Shown piece by piece: positions 49,699 through 59,893 of a stretch of 64,000 nt of DNA (position 1 is the stretch's first letter; each line of letters begins with the position of its first letter). The stretch covers positions 39,861-103,860 of the forward strand of contig NZ_LXFV01000021.1 of NCBI RefSeq assembly GCF_002847345.1. Direction: 5' to 3'. The notes under the pieces are model-generated. The model saw only the letters and a program-made list of their open reading frames with translations, searched no databases and was not told the DNA's origin. The DNA is from Pectobacterium peruviense. GTDB taxonomy: Bacteria > Pseudomonadota > Gammaproteobacteria > Enterobacterales > Enterobacteriaceae. Made by a program: the position numbers and the translations under genes.

Positions 49699-51426
49699 TC
49701 AGAACGTTTCCCAGTTTTGATTACTGTTGCCTTTGCTACTTCCGGCAATCGCCATCGCTGGCGCTAAACGCGGTTGCGGCGCAGATTTCGGCAATGATGA
49801 CCTCACTTGCTGGACGATACCGGACAACTTGAATACCGCGACAGCCTGCGTCAAACGTGCAGCCTGCTCTTCAAGTGAAACAGCAGCTGCCGACGCTTCC
49901 TGCACTAACGCTGCATTCTGCTGCGTTGCGCTATCCATTTCAGACACGGCCTGACTGACCTGCCCAATACCACGACTCTGTTCATCAGAAGCGGAAGCAA
50001 TTTCCCCCATGATGTCCGTCACGCTGACGACCGCACGGACAATCTCGCCCATGGTTGTCCCTGCCTGCGCCACCAGCCCAGAACCGGTATTCACCAGCCT
50101 GCCAGATTCGCCAATCAGCGTTTCGATTTCCTTCGCCGCCTGTGCACTACGCTGCGCCAGATTGCGAACTTCACCCGCAACAACAGCAAAACCACGCCCT
50201 TGTTCGCCTGCTCGAGCCGCTTCTACTGCGGCGTTAAGCGCCAGAATATTGGTCTGGAAAGCGATGCTGTTAATAACGGAAGTGATCTCGGAAATGCGTT
50301 TTGAGCTAGTGGAAATATCCTGCATCGTGTCCACCACGCCTTGCACAATCTGCCCGCCCTTCTCTGCTTTTTCAGAGGCATTTTTCGCCAACTGGCTAGC
50401 ATGATGGGCATTATCAGAGTTCTGTTTCACCGTTGCGGTCAGCTGTTCCATACTCGCTGCCGTTTCTTCCAGAGCGGCTGCCTGCTGCTCGGTACGTGAA
50501 GAGAGATCGACGTTACCCGCCGTAATTTCTGACGATCCTTGATAGATCGAATCCGCACCTTCACGCACGATCGTAACCGTATCCGTCAGCTCCGCCTGCA
50601 TGTTCTGAATATTCGTACCCAACGTGCCTATCTCATTACGCCCCATCGCCATCGGTGGTAATGTCAGGTCACCCGCTGCAATTTTCTGGATACGTTCAAC
50701 CAGTCTGTTGATTGGCGCAAGGATCACGTTGCGCACCATGATGTACGCCATGATCGCCATAATAATAGATAAGGCAAACGAGCCAGCCATCATCCAGTAT
50801 CCCAGTTGGGCATTCTGTTCTGCCCGCTGATTGATATCCTGCGCAGTTTTTGTCAGTTCAGTCACTTTTTTACGTACAGGAACGCTAAACTCTTCATCTA
50901 ACGTGCGCGCCAGCGTACTTTCCAACGACACCAGATCTTCAAATTCACCATCACTCGTGGCTTTCTGCATCAAGACAATCGCATTATCGCGATAGTTGGT
51001 ATAAGCCTTGAGGATATCCTCGTCCAAGGCTTTTTCACTTTCCAGTCTGTCGGGACGCGCGAGATATTCATCAAGGCGTTTCTGTGAGGCTCTGACCCGG
51101 CCAGCAGCTTGGTCTGAAGCAGCTTTAAATACCTCGTGGTCGCTAATACGGTTTGCCGCACCCGCCTGAATGAGCAGCAGCCTGGCAACACGCAGCTGAT
51201 CGAGACTACTGCTGATACCCGCGCGAATATCAGACAGCTCATTTGCTTTATCCAGTGAATCATTACTCTGCTTTAAGAAATAGCTCGCTGTGCCAATAGA
51301 AAGCGCAAAGAGAATCAGGATAATTGAAAAAAGAGTAATAAATAACGATACGAGACGTATATTGTTGATGTAACTCAACTTCTCTTTTTGAACAGACATC
51401 GATTGCATTCTCATTTTCACCATCAC
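49699..51426 (-). CDS. Methyl-accepting chemotaxis protein
   Basis: About 575 residues. Helix 1 (25-47) and helix 2 (209-231) frame a periplasmic four-helix domain of the Tar/Tsr type. A HAMP domain follows (about 232-285), then the signalling hairpin with tip [39 protein letters not shown] (only partly quoted here by its core motifs). The C-terminus ends in NWETF, the pentapeptide that tethers CheR and CheB, so it is a high-abundance-type receptor. The ligand is unknown. Starts at 51426 or at Met5 or Met7 cannot be separated. It is the first gene past the terminator of ettA. Confidence 0.93.
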   Translation of the reverse strand: MMVKMRMQSMSVQKEKLSYINNIRLVSLFITLFSIILILFALSIGTASYFLKQSNDSLDKANELSDIRAGISSSLDQLRVARLLLIQAGAANRISDHEVFKAASDQAAGRVRASQKRLDEYLARPDRLESEKALDEDILKAYTNYRDNAIVLMQKATSDGEFEDLVSLESTLARTLDEEFSVPVRKKVTELTKTAQDINQRAEQNAQLGYWMMAGSFALSIIMAIMAYIMVRNVILAPINRLVERIQKIAAGDLTLPPMAMGRNEIGTLGTNIQNMQAELTDTVTIVREGADSIYQGSSEITAGNVDLSSRTEQQAAALEETAASMEQLTATVKQNSDNAHHASQLAKNASEKAEKGGQIVQGVVDTMQDISTSSKRISEITSVINSIAFQTNILALNAAVEAARAGEQGRGFAVVAGEVRNLAQRSAQAAKEIETLIGESGRLVNTGSGLVAQAGTTMGEIVRAVVSVTDIMGEIASASDEQSRGIGQVSQAVSEMDSATQQNAALVQEASAAAVSLEEQAARLTQAVAVFKLSGIVQQVRSSLPKSAPQPRLAPAMAIAGSSKGNSNQNWETF

Positions 51427-51654
51427 TGGTATACATTATCTCTATCACTAATCAATGTGACAGAGCCCGAATATCACCGTGACAAAACGCCACGCAGGAC
51501 ATGCCTTTCATAAAAAAGTCAAAAGGAACCAAGATTGTTATCGGCATTCCCAATCTAAAACGCACCTAAAATAAGTTGATAGAAATCACGTTTCAATAAA
51601 AATTTACGATTTAACATAAAAATGAAACAAAAATCTCTGCGCAATATACCACTG

Positions 51655-52563
51655 TTATTTTCTCAAAAGTATTGAGTAATCATCCAACGCGCGATGCTGC
51701 AAAACAAAGTCGATAAAACACGCGAGTGCAGGCGAATTCAGCTTGCGGCTGGGGTACACCAGATAAAGCTCATTGGCTTCCGCGTGCCAATCCGGCAGAA
51801 CCCTAACCAACTTTCCAGATACTGCCTCATCCCGGCAGAGAAAATCCGGCAATAGCGTAATCCCCGCCCCCGCAATAGCGCACTCGCGGGCGTAAAGCAG
51901 ATTGTCTGTAATGTGTGCGTCAGGCAATAACCAGCGATAGAGTTCTGAACCGCGGTGAAGAAGCCACTCTGTCCAGGCGTGATGCGCAATACAACGGTGT
52001 TGTTGGAGCTGTTGCGGGTGAAGCAACGCCGGATGCCGTGCAAGATAGTCAGGCGATGCCAGCAAATAGCGCGGAGTCTGCCCGAGTGAACGCCCAATGA
52101 GTGACGAATCGTGAGGTTTGCCGGTGCGAAAAGCGACATCAAAGCCCTCCTGCACCAGATCGATCACCGTATCTGAAATCAGAACATCCAGTGATACCGC
52201 CGGAAAGCGCTGCTGAAACTCGGCGGTGAGCCGCGCCAGCAGTGTGGAACCTAACCCAGCAGGGCTGGTAATACGCAGCCGTCCGCTGGGGTTATCACGC
52301 AAACGCTGTATGGCGAGATCGGCACGCTCACTGGCTTGCAGCATCTCCTGACAGTGAATCAGGTAACGCTCACCAGCAAACGTCAGATTTAGCTGGCGCG
52401 TCGTTCGGTTAAGCAATCGCAGACCGATCTGTTGTTCGAGCTGGCTAATGCGCAAACTCAGGCTAGATTTTGCTAACCCCGCTTTTCGCGCCGCCTGTGT
52501 AAAGCTGCCACACTCGGCCACCAGCGCAAACAGCGCCATATCCTGTAATTGTTTAAACATCAT
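51655..52563 (-). CDS. LysR-family transcriptional regulator
   Basis: 302 residues with the LysR helix-turn-helix (MALFALVAECGSFTQAARKAG then AKSSLSLRISQLEQQIGLRLL) and a periplasmic-binding-protein-like effector domain. It belongs to the large group related to the YafC/DsdC-type regulators of oxidoreductase genes. It is divergent from the dehydrogenase gene at 52679, 115 bases away, so that gene is its probable target. Inducer unknown. Confidence 0.9.
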   Translation of the reverse strand: MMFKQLQDMALFALVAECGSFTQAARKAGLAKSSLSLRISQLEQQIGLRLLNRTTRQLNLTFAGERYLIHCQEMLQASERADLAIQRLRDNPSGRLRITSPAGLGSTLLARLTAEFQQRFPAVSLDVLISDTVIDLVQEGFDVAFRTGKPHDSSLIGRSLGQTPRYLLASPDYLARHPALLHPQQLQQHRCIAHHAWTEWLLHRGSELYRWLLPDAHITDNLLYARECAIAGAGITLLPDFLCRDEAVSGKLVRVLPDWHAEANELYLVYPSRKLNSPALACFIDFVLQHRALDDYSILLRK

Positions 52564-52678
52564 TGTTCACCCTAGCCGAACACTTCATTATTTATTGTCC
52601 ATCTTATCAGTCCTATCTCAGTGTTCTACACTTGTCACATTCACAGGACCCTATTCTGAAAATAATGAGGAACACATC

Positions 52679-53680
52679 ATGACCGTTCATGCGATAGCCG
52701 TTGATCCACAACAGCCAGAAAATTTCATCGCCATTACGCAGGACATTCCCGAACCCGGCGAATACGATCTGTTGATCGGCGTAAAAGCCATTTCCATCAA
52801 CCCCGTTGATACCAAAGTTCATGCCGGGTTACGTCAAAATGGGTTACAGCAACCCAGAATTCTCGGCTGGGATGCCAGCGGTATCGTGCTGAAAACCGGC
52901 AGCGCCGTTAGCCACCTTCAGGTGGGCGATGAAGTCTGGTACGCCGGCGATATCACCCGGCCCGGCAGCAATACCACACATCAGTTGATTGATTCACGCA
53001 TCGTGGCACGCAAGCCCGTGTCTCTGGACTGGGCAGCCGCTGCTGCACTGCCGCTTACGGCGCTGACCGCGTGGGAAGGGCTGTTCGAGCATCTGAAAAT
53101 ACAGCAGGCCGACAGTGAGAAAACGTTGTTGATTATCGGCGGCGCGGGTGGCGTAGGTTCGCTCGCGATTTCTCTGGCGGCATTACGCAGTTCGGTGAAC
53201 ATCATCGCCACTGCGTCACAGCCTGACTCGGCAGAGTGGTGCCGCCAGCGCGGCGCACATAAAGTCGTGGATTATCGTAATCTGGTCGAGGAACTGGCAA
53301 AGGAAGGGATCAAACAGGTCGATTATATTTTCTGCCTGAACGACACCGATGGCCACTGGGACGCCATCAGCAAACTGATCGCGCCAATGGGCCACATCTG
53401 CACTATCGTGGAAAACAAAACCCCGCTCGACCAAACGGCGCTAAAACTCAAAAGTGCGGCGCTGCATTGGGAACTCATGTTTACCCGCAGCATGTTCACC
53501 ACACCGGATATCGCGGAACAGGGGAACATTTTGCACGAAGTCGCACAGCTGGTTGATGCAGGAAAACTTCAGGGTACCGCCAGCGAAACGCTGCAAGGAT
53601 TAACGGTAGAAACGCTGAAGCAGGCTCATGATAAAGTGCTGGAAGGGCATATGCGCGGTAAGATCGTTATCGCGCTTTAA
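52679..53680 (+). CDS. Zinc-type alcohol dehydrogenase-like protein (MDR superfamily)
   Basis: 333 residues. N-terminal GroES-like domain with VKAISINPVDTKVHAG and ILGWDASGIVLKTGSAVSHLQVGDEVWYAG, then the NAD(P) site IIGGAGGVGSLAISLA near 158. The text fits the adh_fam_1 (TIGR02817-type) group. The zinc-ligand cysteines of classical alcohol dehydrogenases are missing, so it is more likely a quinone-reductase-like MDR enzyme despite the family name. AGGAAC precedes the ATG. The frame to 52448 is not used. Confidence 0.88.
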   Translation: MTVHAIAVDPQQPENFIAITQDIPEPGEYDLLIGVKAISINPVDTKVHAGLRQNGLQQPRILGWDASGIVLKTGSAVSHLQVGDEVWYAGDITRPGSNTTHQLIDSRIVARKPVSLDWAAAAALPLTALTAWEGLFEHLKIQQADSEKTLLIIGGAGGVGSLAISLAALRSSVNIIATASQPDSAEWCRQRGAHKVVDYRNLVEELAKEGIKQVDYIFCLNDTDGHWDAISKLIAPMGHICTIVENKTPLDQTALKLKSAALHWELMFTRSMFTTPDIAEQGNILHEVAQLVDAGKLQGTASETLQGLTVETLKQAHDKVLEGHMRGKIVIAL

Positions 53681-53686
53681 TACCGC

Positions 53687-53710
53687 AATCAGCCCCTTTC
53701 GGGGCTGATT
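53687..53710 (+). terminator. Terminator after the dehydrogenase gene
   Basis: AATCAGCCCC (53687-53696) pairs with GGGGCTGATT (53701-53710), loop TTTC, followed by ATTTA. It may also serve the convergent serA. Confidence 0.85.
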
Positions 53711-53746
53711 ATTTACCGATCAATTGACTCACTGATCAATCAGACA

Positions 53747-54979
53747 TCAGAACAGCAGACGGGCACGAATCGTGCCGGGAATCGCCTTCATCAGCTGCAG
53801 TGCCGTTTGCGCACCGTCGGTTTCTACGTCAATCACCACATAACCAATTTCAGGTGTCGTTTGCAGATACTGCGCGGCAATGTTAATGCCCTTCTCAGCA
53901 AAGATCTGGTTAATTTTGGTAATCATACCTGGGCGATTTTCATGAATGTGCAGCAGGCGGCTTGCACGTGCGCCATGAACCGGCAGCGACACCTCTGGGA
54001 AATTCACCGCAGACAGCGTAGAACCGTTGTCTGAATATTTCGCCAGTTTCCCGGCGACTTCATCACCGATATTTTCCTGCGCTTCCTGCGTGGATCCACC
54101 GATATGCGGCGTCAACAGCACGTTATCAAACTCGCACAGCGGCGACAGGAATGGATCGCTGTTAGTTGCCGGCTCCTGTGGGAATACGTCAATCGCTGCA
54201 CCGGACAAATGCTTGCTGCTTAGCACTTCACACAGCGCGGGAATATCAACCACCGTACCGCGAGCAGCGTTAATCAGGATGGCACCTGGTTTCATCAGTG
54301 CCAGTTCTTCCGCACCCATCATATTATGCGTACTTTCATTTTCCGGCACGTGCAGGCTCACCACGTCGCTCATATTCAGCAGGTCGGACAGGTGGCGCAC
54401 CTGCTGAGCATTGCCCAGCGGCAATTTACTTTCAATATCATAGAAGTAAACGTGCATACCCAGGCTTTCAGCCAAAATACCCAACTGCATACCGATATGG
54501 CCGTAGCCGATGATCCCGAGCTTTTTACCGCGAGCTTCAAACGATCCCACAGCCAGTTTGTGCCAAATACCACGGTGCGCTTTCGCGTTCGCTGCCGGGA
54601 TACCACGCAGCATCAGCAGCATTTCGCCGATCACCATTTCTGCCACGGAGCGGGTATTGGAAAAAGGTGCATTAAACACTGGGATACCGCGTTTGGTCGC
54701 GGCCGACAGTTCAACCTGATTAGTCCCGATACAGAAACACCCTACCGCGATCAGTTTTTCCGCCGCAGCAAAAATCTCTTCTGTCAGATGGGTACGCGAG
54801 CGAATCCCCACAAAATGCGCGTCGCGGATAGAAGCTTTCAATGCTTCAGGATCCAGCGCCCCTTTGTGGAACTCGATGTTGGTGTAACCCGCTGCACGCA
54901 GGTTATCCAGCGCGCTCTGGTGCACGCCTTCCACTAACAGAAACTTAATCTTGTCTTTTTCCAGTGATACCTTTGCCAT
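53747..54979 (-). CDS. serA: D-3-phosphoglycerate dehydrogenase
   Basis: SerA makes the first step of serine synthesis and is feedback inhibited by serine. 410 residues: the substrate and NAD domains (LGIIGYGHIGMQLGILAESLG, near 158) and the C-terminal ACT domain (about 335-410, with HENRPGMITKINQIFAEKGINIAAQYL). The catalytic Arg-His-Glu set is in the family motifs NAARGTVVDIPAL and LLTPHIGGST. Its neighbour rpiA lies upstream on the same strand. Confidence 0.98.
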   Translation of the reverse strand: MAKVSLEKDKIKFLLVEGVHQSALDNLRAAGYTNIEFHKGALDPEALKASIRDAHFVGIRSRTHLTEEIFAAAEKLIAVGCFCIGTNQVELSAATKRGIPVFNAPFSNTRSVAEMVIGEMLLMLRGIPAANAKAHRGIWHKLAVGSFEARGKKLGIIGYGHIGMQLGILAESLGMHVYFYDIESKLPLGNAQQVRHLSDLLNMSDVVSLHVPENESTHNMMGAEELALMKPGAILINAARGTVVDIPALCEVLSSKHLSGAAIDVFPQEPATNSDPFLSPLCEFDNVLLTPHIGGSTQEAQENIGDEVAGKLAKYSDNGSTLSAVNFPEVSLPVHGARASRLLHIHENRPGMITKINQIFAEKGINIAAQYLQTTPEIGYVVIDVETDGAQTALQLMKAIPGTIRARLLF

Positions 54980-55226
54980 TTCCCGACCTTATTTTCAGAC
55001 TTCAAATGTGACAGAGTGCTAAATAGCCTCTGCCAACATAACAAAAATTACGCAGTCAGCAATACAAACGATTGCTTCGCCCAAATCGCGCTACAGAGAA
55101 GCGCACCTGATTTATGGCAAAAAATATTGCCAAAGATGTGCATCGCCATATCGGCGATAAACAAAATAAGAAAATGTGATATTAAGTGCCAAAAATGAGC
55201 TGTTAACTAAATAGATTTTTTTAGCT

Positions 55227-55261
55227 AAAAAATTTCTGACGTGACCGTCAACCACGTCAGA
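55227..55261 (-). terminator. Intrinsic terminator after rpiA
   Basis: TCTGACGTG (55235-55243) and CACGTCAGA (55253-55261) form the stem; on the minus strand a run of T (AAATTTTTT) follows. Confidence 0.85.
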
Positions 55262-55273
55262 ACGCTCATGCAC

Positions 55274-55933
55274 TCATTTAACGACGGTTTTTACACCATC
55301 AGCCGTGCCGACTAATGCCACATCCGCACCGCGATTGGCAAACAGTCCAACGGTTACAACGCCCGGGATACCATTAATGTGGTTTTCTACCGCGACCGCA
55401 TCCATGATATTCAGGTTGTGTACGTCCAGAATGACGTTGCCGTTATCCGTCACCACACCCTGACGATATTCCGGCTGACCACCCAGCTTCACCAGTTCAC
55501 GCGCCACGTAAGACCGCGCCATCGGAATAACTTCAACCGGCAACGGGAATTTACCCAGCACATCAACCTGCTTTGACGCATCAACAATGCAGATGAACTG
55601 ACGCGACAGTGCCGAAATGATTTTCTCACGGGTCAGTGCAGCACCACCGCCTTTGATCATCTGCATATGCCCGTTGATCTCATCGGCGCCATCCACATAG
55701 ACATCCAACGAATCCACATCATTGGCGTCAAAAACGGGAATGCCCAGACTTTTCAGCTTTTCCGTTGAGGCATCCGAGCTGGAAACCGCGCCTTTGATTT
55801 GATGTTTTATCGAACCCAGCGCATCAATAAAGTGTGCTGCCGTCGATCCGGTTCCTACTCCCACAATGGTGTCAGGGCGAACATAGTCAAGCGCTGCCCA
55901 TCCCACTGCTTTTTTCAGTTCATCTTGCGTCAT
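55274..55933 (-). CDS. rpiA: Ribose-5-phosphate isomerase A
   Basis: RpiA interconverts ribose 5-phosphate and ribulose 5-phosphate. 219 residues. The start at 55933 gives [15 protein letters not shown], the family N-terminus; an extension to 56017 adds 28 poor residues. [16 protein letters not shown] (near 25), [11 protein letters not shown] with the conserved acid, and [14 protein letters not shown] are present. It is divergent from argP. Confidence 0.97.
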   Translation of the reverse strand: MTQDELKKAVGWAALDYVRPDTIVGVGTGSTAAHFIDALGSIKHQIKGAVSSSDASTEKLKSLGIPVFDANDVDSLDVYVDGADEINGHMQMIKGGGAALTREKIISALSRQFICIVDASKQVDVLGKFPLPVEVIPMARSYVARELVKLGGQPEYRQGVVTDNGNVILDVHNLNIMDAVAVENHINGIPGVVTVGLFANRGADVALVGTADGVKTVVK

Positions 55934-56172
55934 AATCTGCTTTTGGCCTGTAGAATCGATATACGAAAACGTGTGCGTATTATAGAACATGCGCGTTGGG
56001 GAAAGCGTGCAATTCACCTCATCACCGATGCATTATTTCACGCACGCAATTTGACACGTACCGTGCTGAATCGTGATTTCACACGATAGCCAAAATAAGA
56101 TTTCTGCATGGCAAACCAGCAAAATGTGGCATAGTGAAAAAAAACAGACTCATTCAGGGGACTTTGACTTTC

Positions 56173-57066
56173 ATGAAACGCCCGGACTATCGAACGCTTC
56201 AGGCTCTGGATGCCGTCATCCGCGAACGTGGTTTTGAACGCGCTGCCCAAAAACTGTGTATTACCCAATCTGCCGTTTCGCAGCGTATTAAACAGTTGGA
56301 AAATCTGTTCGGCCAGCCGCTGTTGGTTAGAACCATCCCACCTCGTCCAACGGAACAAGGGCAAAAGCTCCTGGCTCTGCTTCATCAGGTAGAGTTACTC
56401 GAAGAAGAGTGGCTGGGGAATGAAACCAACAGCGATATTCCACTGCTGCTATCGCTGGCGGTGAACGCCGACAGTCTGGCAACCTGGCTGCTGCCTGCGT
56501 TACAGCCGGTGTTGGTCGATTCGCCGATTCGTCTTAATTTGCAGGTAGAAGACGAAACGCGCACTCAGGAGAGGCTACGCCGAGGTGAAGTGGTCGGTGC
56601 CGTGAGTATTCAGTCTCAGCCGCTGCCGAGCTGTCTGGTGGATAAACTGGGCGCGCTGGATTATCTGTTTGTCGCGTCGCCAGCCTTTGCCGCCCGCTAT
56701 TTCCCGAATGGCGTGACGCGCTCGGCGCTGCTACGCGCCCCCGCGGTTGCCTTCGACCATCTGGATGATATGCATCAGGCTTTTTTACAGCAGAACTTTG
56801 ATTTGTCGCCGGGCAGCGTTCCCTGCCATATCGTGAATTCGTCGGAAGCCTTTGTACAACTGGCACGACAGGGCACGACCTGCTGCATGATCCCGCATCT
56901 GCAAATCGAGAGAGAACTTGCCAACAACGAATTAGTCGACCTGACGCCAGGGCTATTTCAGCGCCGGATGCTCTACTGGCATCGCTTCGCGCCGGAAAGT
57001 CGGATGATGAGGAAAGTGACGGATGCCCTGCTCTCACACGGCCATCAGGTACTGAGGCAGTCATAA
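56173..57066 (+). CDS. argP: LysR-family regulator ArgP (IciA)
   Basis: ArgP activates the arginine exporter argO when arginine is high and holds RNA polymerase on lysine; it also acts on dapB, lysC and others. 297 residues, nearly identical in text to E. coli ([20 protein letters not shown] and [21 protein letters not shown]). The start at 56173 matches the family; the frame from 56134 is an extension. argO is 1.0 kb downstream on the opposite strand, and dapB is also in this window. Confidence 0.97.
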   Translation: MKRPDYRTLQALDAVIRERGFERAAQKLCITQSAVSQRIKQLENLFGQPLLVRTIPPRPTEQGQKLLALLHQVELLEEEWLGNETNSDIPLLLSLAVNADSLATWLLPALQPVLVDSPIRLNLQVEDETRTQERLRRGEVVGAVSIQSQPLPSCLVDKLGALDYLFVASPAFAARYFPNGVTRSALLRAPAVAFDHLDDMHQAFLQQNFDLSPGSVPCHIVNSSEAFVQLARQGTTCCMIPHLQIERELANNELVDLTPGLFQRRMLYWHRFAPESRMMRKVTDALLSHGHQVLRQS

Positions 57067-57102
57067 CGTACTGAGAAAGTGCTACTGACGTCGTAGTAAA
57101 AA

Positions 57103-57132
57103 CTAACAGGCCTGTCTAAACAGGCCTGTTAG
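57103..57132. terminator. Hairpin between argP and yggE
   Basis: CTAACAGGCCTGT and ACAGGCCTGTTAG (57103-57115, 57120-57132) form a perfect 13-bp stem. On the minus strand TTTTT follows, so it ends yggE; it may also end argP. Confidence 0.85.
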
Positions 57133-57157
57133 TACGATCAACTCGCTAGCACATCTC

Positions 57158-57898
57158 TTATTGCGCGCGCTGCAACTCAAATACGACATCCACCTGATCG
57201 TCAAAGTGAATGGTTTGCTGTTCATACGTTTGCGCTGCTTCGCTTTGTGCTGCCGCATCTGCCGTTTTAAACATCCGTGCCATTGGCATCGGCTGATAGT
57301 TGGCAACATGGTAGCGAACGCTGTAGATCGGTCCCAGCTTGGCGTTGAAGCCCTGGGCTAGCGATGCCGCCTGACTCGTCGCCTGTTCGATGGCTTTCTT
57401 ACGCGCTTCATCGCGATACGTTTCTGGATTAGCAACACCTAACTCTACCGTGCGAATCTCATTTAACCCTGACTTCAACGCACCATCCAGCAGTTCGTTC
57501 AGTTTGTCTAACTGACGCAGCGTCACTTCTACCTGACGCACTGCACGATAGCCTTTCAGCACCGAACCGCCCGTTTTCAGATAGTCATATTCCGGCTGTG
57601 TGCGTAAATTGGCAGCATTAATATCTTTTTTCTCAATGCCGTTTTTACCCAGAAAATCGAAATATTGTGCAACGCGGGAATCAACCTGCTTTTTCGCCTC
57701 TGCCGCATTTTTCGATGACACGCTCACCTCAATCGCCAAACGTGCAATATCCGGTGTCGCGTCTACGCTGGATGTCCCCGACGTTACGATATGCGGGCCA
57801 TCCGGCAGTTCCGCCGCCTGTGCAACTATCGACACACCGCCAAATCCTACTGCGGCAGCCAGCGCCAGTGCATTTAGCTTCATCATACCTCGCTTCAC
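57158..57898 (-). CDS. yggE: Periplasmic SIMPL-domain protein YggE
   Basis: YggE eases oxidative stress in E. coli; its reaction is unknown. About 246 residues: signal peptide (ALALAAAVGFGGVSIVAQAAE) and the SIMPL/DUF541 domain with ELPDGPHIVTSGTSSVDATPDIARLAIEV and QVEVTLRQLDKLNELLDGAL. The start is uncertain: a GTG at 57898 has AAGGAG before it and two ATGs follow at residues 5 and 6. The neighbours are argP and argO, as in E. coli. Confidence 0.93.
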   Translation of the reverse strand: MKRGMMKLNALALAAAVGFGGVSIVAQAAELPDGPHIVTSGTSSVDATPDIARLAIEVSVSSKNAAEAKKQVDSRVAQYFDFLGKNGIEKKDINAANLRTQPEYDYLKTGGSVLKGYRAVRQVEVTLRQLDKLNELLDGALKSGLNEIRTVELGVANPETYRDEARKKAIEQATSQAASLAQGFNAKLGPIYSVRYHVANYQPMPMARMFKTADAAAQSEAAQTYEQQTIHFDDQVDVVFELQRAQ

Positions 57899-58088
57899 AC
57901 TCTCTCCTTACTTATGTGTCATCACGCATGTGGCTCAGCAGTTTTTTGCTGCTTCGGCACAACACGTTCCAGAATGAAAGATACAAAAAGGGTATCTTTT
58001 ACCAGATAACATAACGTATTACCGACTCCACACAATATAGGTGAATTTCTGAAACGTAGCGTAAAGCGGTGTCATTTATTTCTAACCA

Positions 58089-58703
58089 CTATTGCCAGCC
58101 GTGACGCGCTAGTTGCAAAGCAATTCCCCACATCACCACACCGACAAAAAAGTTGATAACTCGCTGTACCCGAGGTGTATTCAGCCACGGTGCCAACCAA
58201 GCAGCTAATAGTGCTAGCGCAAAGAACCAGGTGAAGGAAGCGGTCACCGTTCCCAGCGCAAACCAGCGTCGAGCGTCATCCGCAAACTGGCTCCCCAAAC
58301 TCCCCAGTACCACGAAAGTATCCAGATAAACATGGGGATTAAGCCAAGTCACCGCCAGCATGGTAGCGATAATCCGCCAGCGGCTCTGTTTCATTACGTC
58401 AGCGCTAGCCAGCGTGATATTTTTGCTGAAGGCTGTTTTCATTGCTCCCCAGCCGAACCAAAGCAAAAACGCAACGCCGCCCCAGGTCACTGCGCCCAAT
58501 AGCAACGAAGACTGGCTGAGCAACGCGCTGCCGCCAAAAATACCCGCGGTAATTAACACCATGTCACTCACGGCACATAGCAGCGCCACCATCAGGTGAT
58601 ACTGTCGACGAATTCCCTGATTCATGACGAATGCATTCTGTGGACCCAATGGCAGAATCATCGCCGCCCCTAATAGAACGCCCTGTAAATAGACCGCCCA
58701 CAT
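58089..58703 (-). CDS. argO: Arginine exporter ArgO
   Basis: ArgO, of the LysE family, exports arginine (and canavanine) when ArgP is active. 204 residues, about six membrane helices. [20 protein letters not shown] near the start and [21 protein letters not shown] are family signatures. It is divergent from nothing; it lies between yggE and mscS on the same strand. Length is slightly shorter than in E. coli. Confidence 0.96.
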   Translation of the reverse strand: MWAVYLQGVLLGAAMILPLGPQNAFVMNQGIRRQYHLMVALLCAVSDMVLITAGIFGGSALLSQSSLLLGAVTWGGVAFLLWFGWGAMKTAFSKNITLASADVMKQSRWRIIATMLAVTWLNPHVYLDTFVVLGSLGSQFADDARRWFALGTVTASFTWFFALALLAAWLAPWLNTPRVQRVINFFVGVVMWGIALQLARHGWQ

Positions 58704-58908
58704 ACTTCTCTCCTACGCCATTTATTGTTGTCGCGGGGAGTTTATGAAAGCCGATTAAATAAGTGAAATTGAATATTCTAACGCTACATTAGCGATGCTA
58801 ATGCACTAAGGGCAGAAGAAGGAAATGTTAGATAAAGGGACGATTTCTGGCGATGCACCATGCCGATATCAGGACATGGTGCATACCTGCAAGCTTATAT
58901 CAGAGAGT

Positions 58909-59769
58909 TTATTCTGGCTGTTTCACTACAGGTTGTAAGTTATGCAAGTGCACATCCATTTGCGGATAAGGGATGCCAATACGGTGTTCATCCAGCACGC
59001 GTTTAAAGCTTTCCAGCAGATCCCAGTACACCGCCTGTGCGTTGCCGTTGGTCGTCCATACCCACACCACAAAATTCAGCGATGACGCCGCCATTTCATT
59101 CAGGCGGATCGTGACGCCTTTGTCATGCTGAATACGATCGTCAGCGGCGACAATATCGCCCAGCAGCTTTTTCACTACGTCGATATCGGCATCATAGGCC
59201 ACGCCGACAATAATTTCGGTACGGCGATCCGGCTCACGCGAGCTGTTGATGATGTTGCCAGCGATGATTTTGCCATTTGGGACCACGATAATTTTTCCAT
59301 CAGACGTGCGCAGCGTCGTCGAGAAGATCTGTACCTGCGTGACCGAGCCGGATACGCCGCCCAAATCGACCCATTCGCCGGTACGGAAAGGCCGGAAAAT
59401 TACCAGCAAAACGCCCGCAGCAAAGTTGGCTAACGACCCCTGCAATGCCAAACCAACAGCCAAGCCCGCGGCACCCAGCACGGCAATCACCGATGCCGTC
59501 TGTACGCCAACCCGACTCAATACTGCAATCAGCGTGAACGCGATAATGCCATAGCGAACCAGCGCAGACAGGAAATCTGCCACGGTTGAATCGATAGAAC
59601 GTTTAATCATCAGCTTATTGATGGTGCCGGAGACGATCCGTGCGATCACCAGACCAACGATAAGGATCACTAATGCTGCAACAATATTCACGGCATACTG
59701 CAAAAACAAGTTCTGATGTGTCACCAACCAGTTCCCTGCCTGATCCAAACCCGTATTAAGTTCTTCCAT
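58909..59769 (-). CDS. mscS: Small-conductance mechanosensitive channel MscS
   Basis: MscS opens under membrane tension and saves cells from hypo-osmotic shock. 286 residues. Three membrane helices; the third lines the pore with [21 protein letters not shown] (near 100-120), whose leucines form the hydrophobic gate. The beta domain has the [28 protein letters not shown] pattern and the C-terminal vestibule follows. It is a typical E. coli-size MscS. Confidence 0.97.
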   Translation of the reverse strand: MEELNTGLDQAGNWLVTHQNLFLQYAVNIVAALVILIVGLVIARIVSGTINKLMIKRSIDSTVADFLSALVRYGIIAFTLIAVLSRVGVQTASVIAVLGAAGLAVGLALQGSLANFAAGVLLVIFRPFRTGEWVDLGGVSGSVTQVQIFSTTLRTSDGKIIVVPNGKIIAGNIINSSREPDRRTEIIVGVAYDADIDVVKKLLGDIVAADDRIQHDKGVTIRLNEMAASSLNFVVWVWTTNGNAQAVYWDLLESFKRVLDEHRIGIPYPQMDVHLHNLQPVVKQPE

Positions 59770-59840
59770 TTAAAAGCTCCTGTTTTCTTAATCACTGGGA
59801 AAGCATAACGTCCGCATCTAAAACCGCAACATCGGCCCCA

Positions 59841-59866
59841 AAAATTAAGGCTCCCGTAGGAGCCTT
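59841..59866 (-). terminator. Intrinsic terminator after fbaA
   Basis: AAGGCTCC (59847-59854) and GGAGCCTT (59859-59866) form the stem. On the minus strand it ends in AATTTTTG, 28 bases past the fbaA stop. Confidence 0.85.
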
Positions 59867-59893
59867 AGCATCAAACTATGTCAGTCGTCTTAC

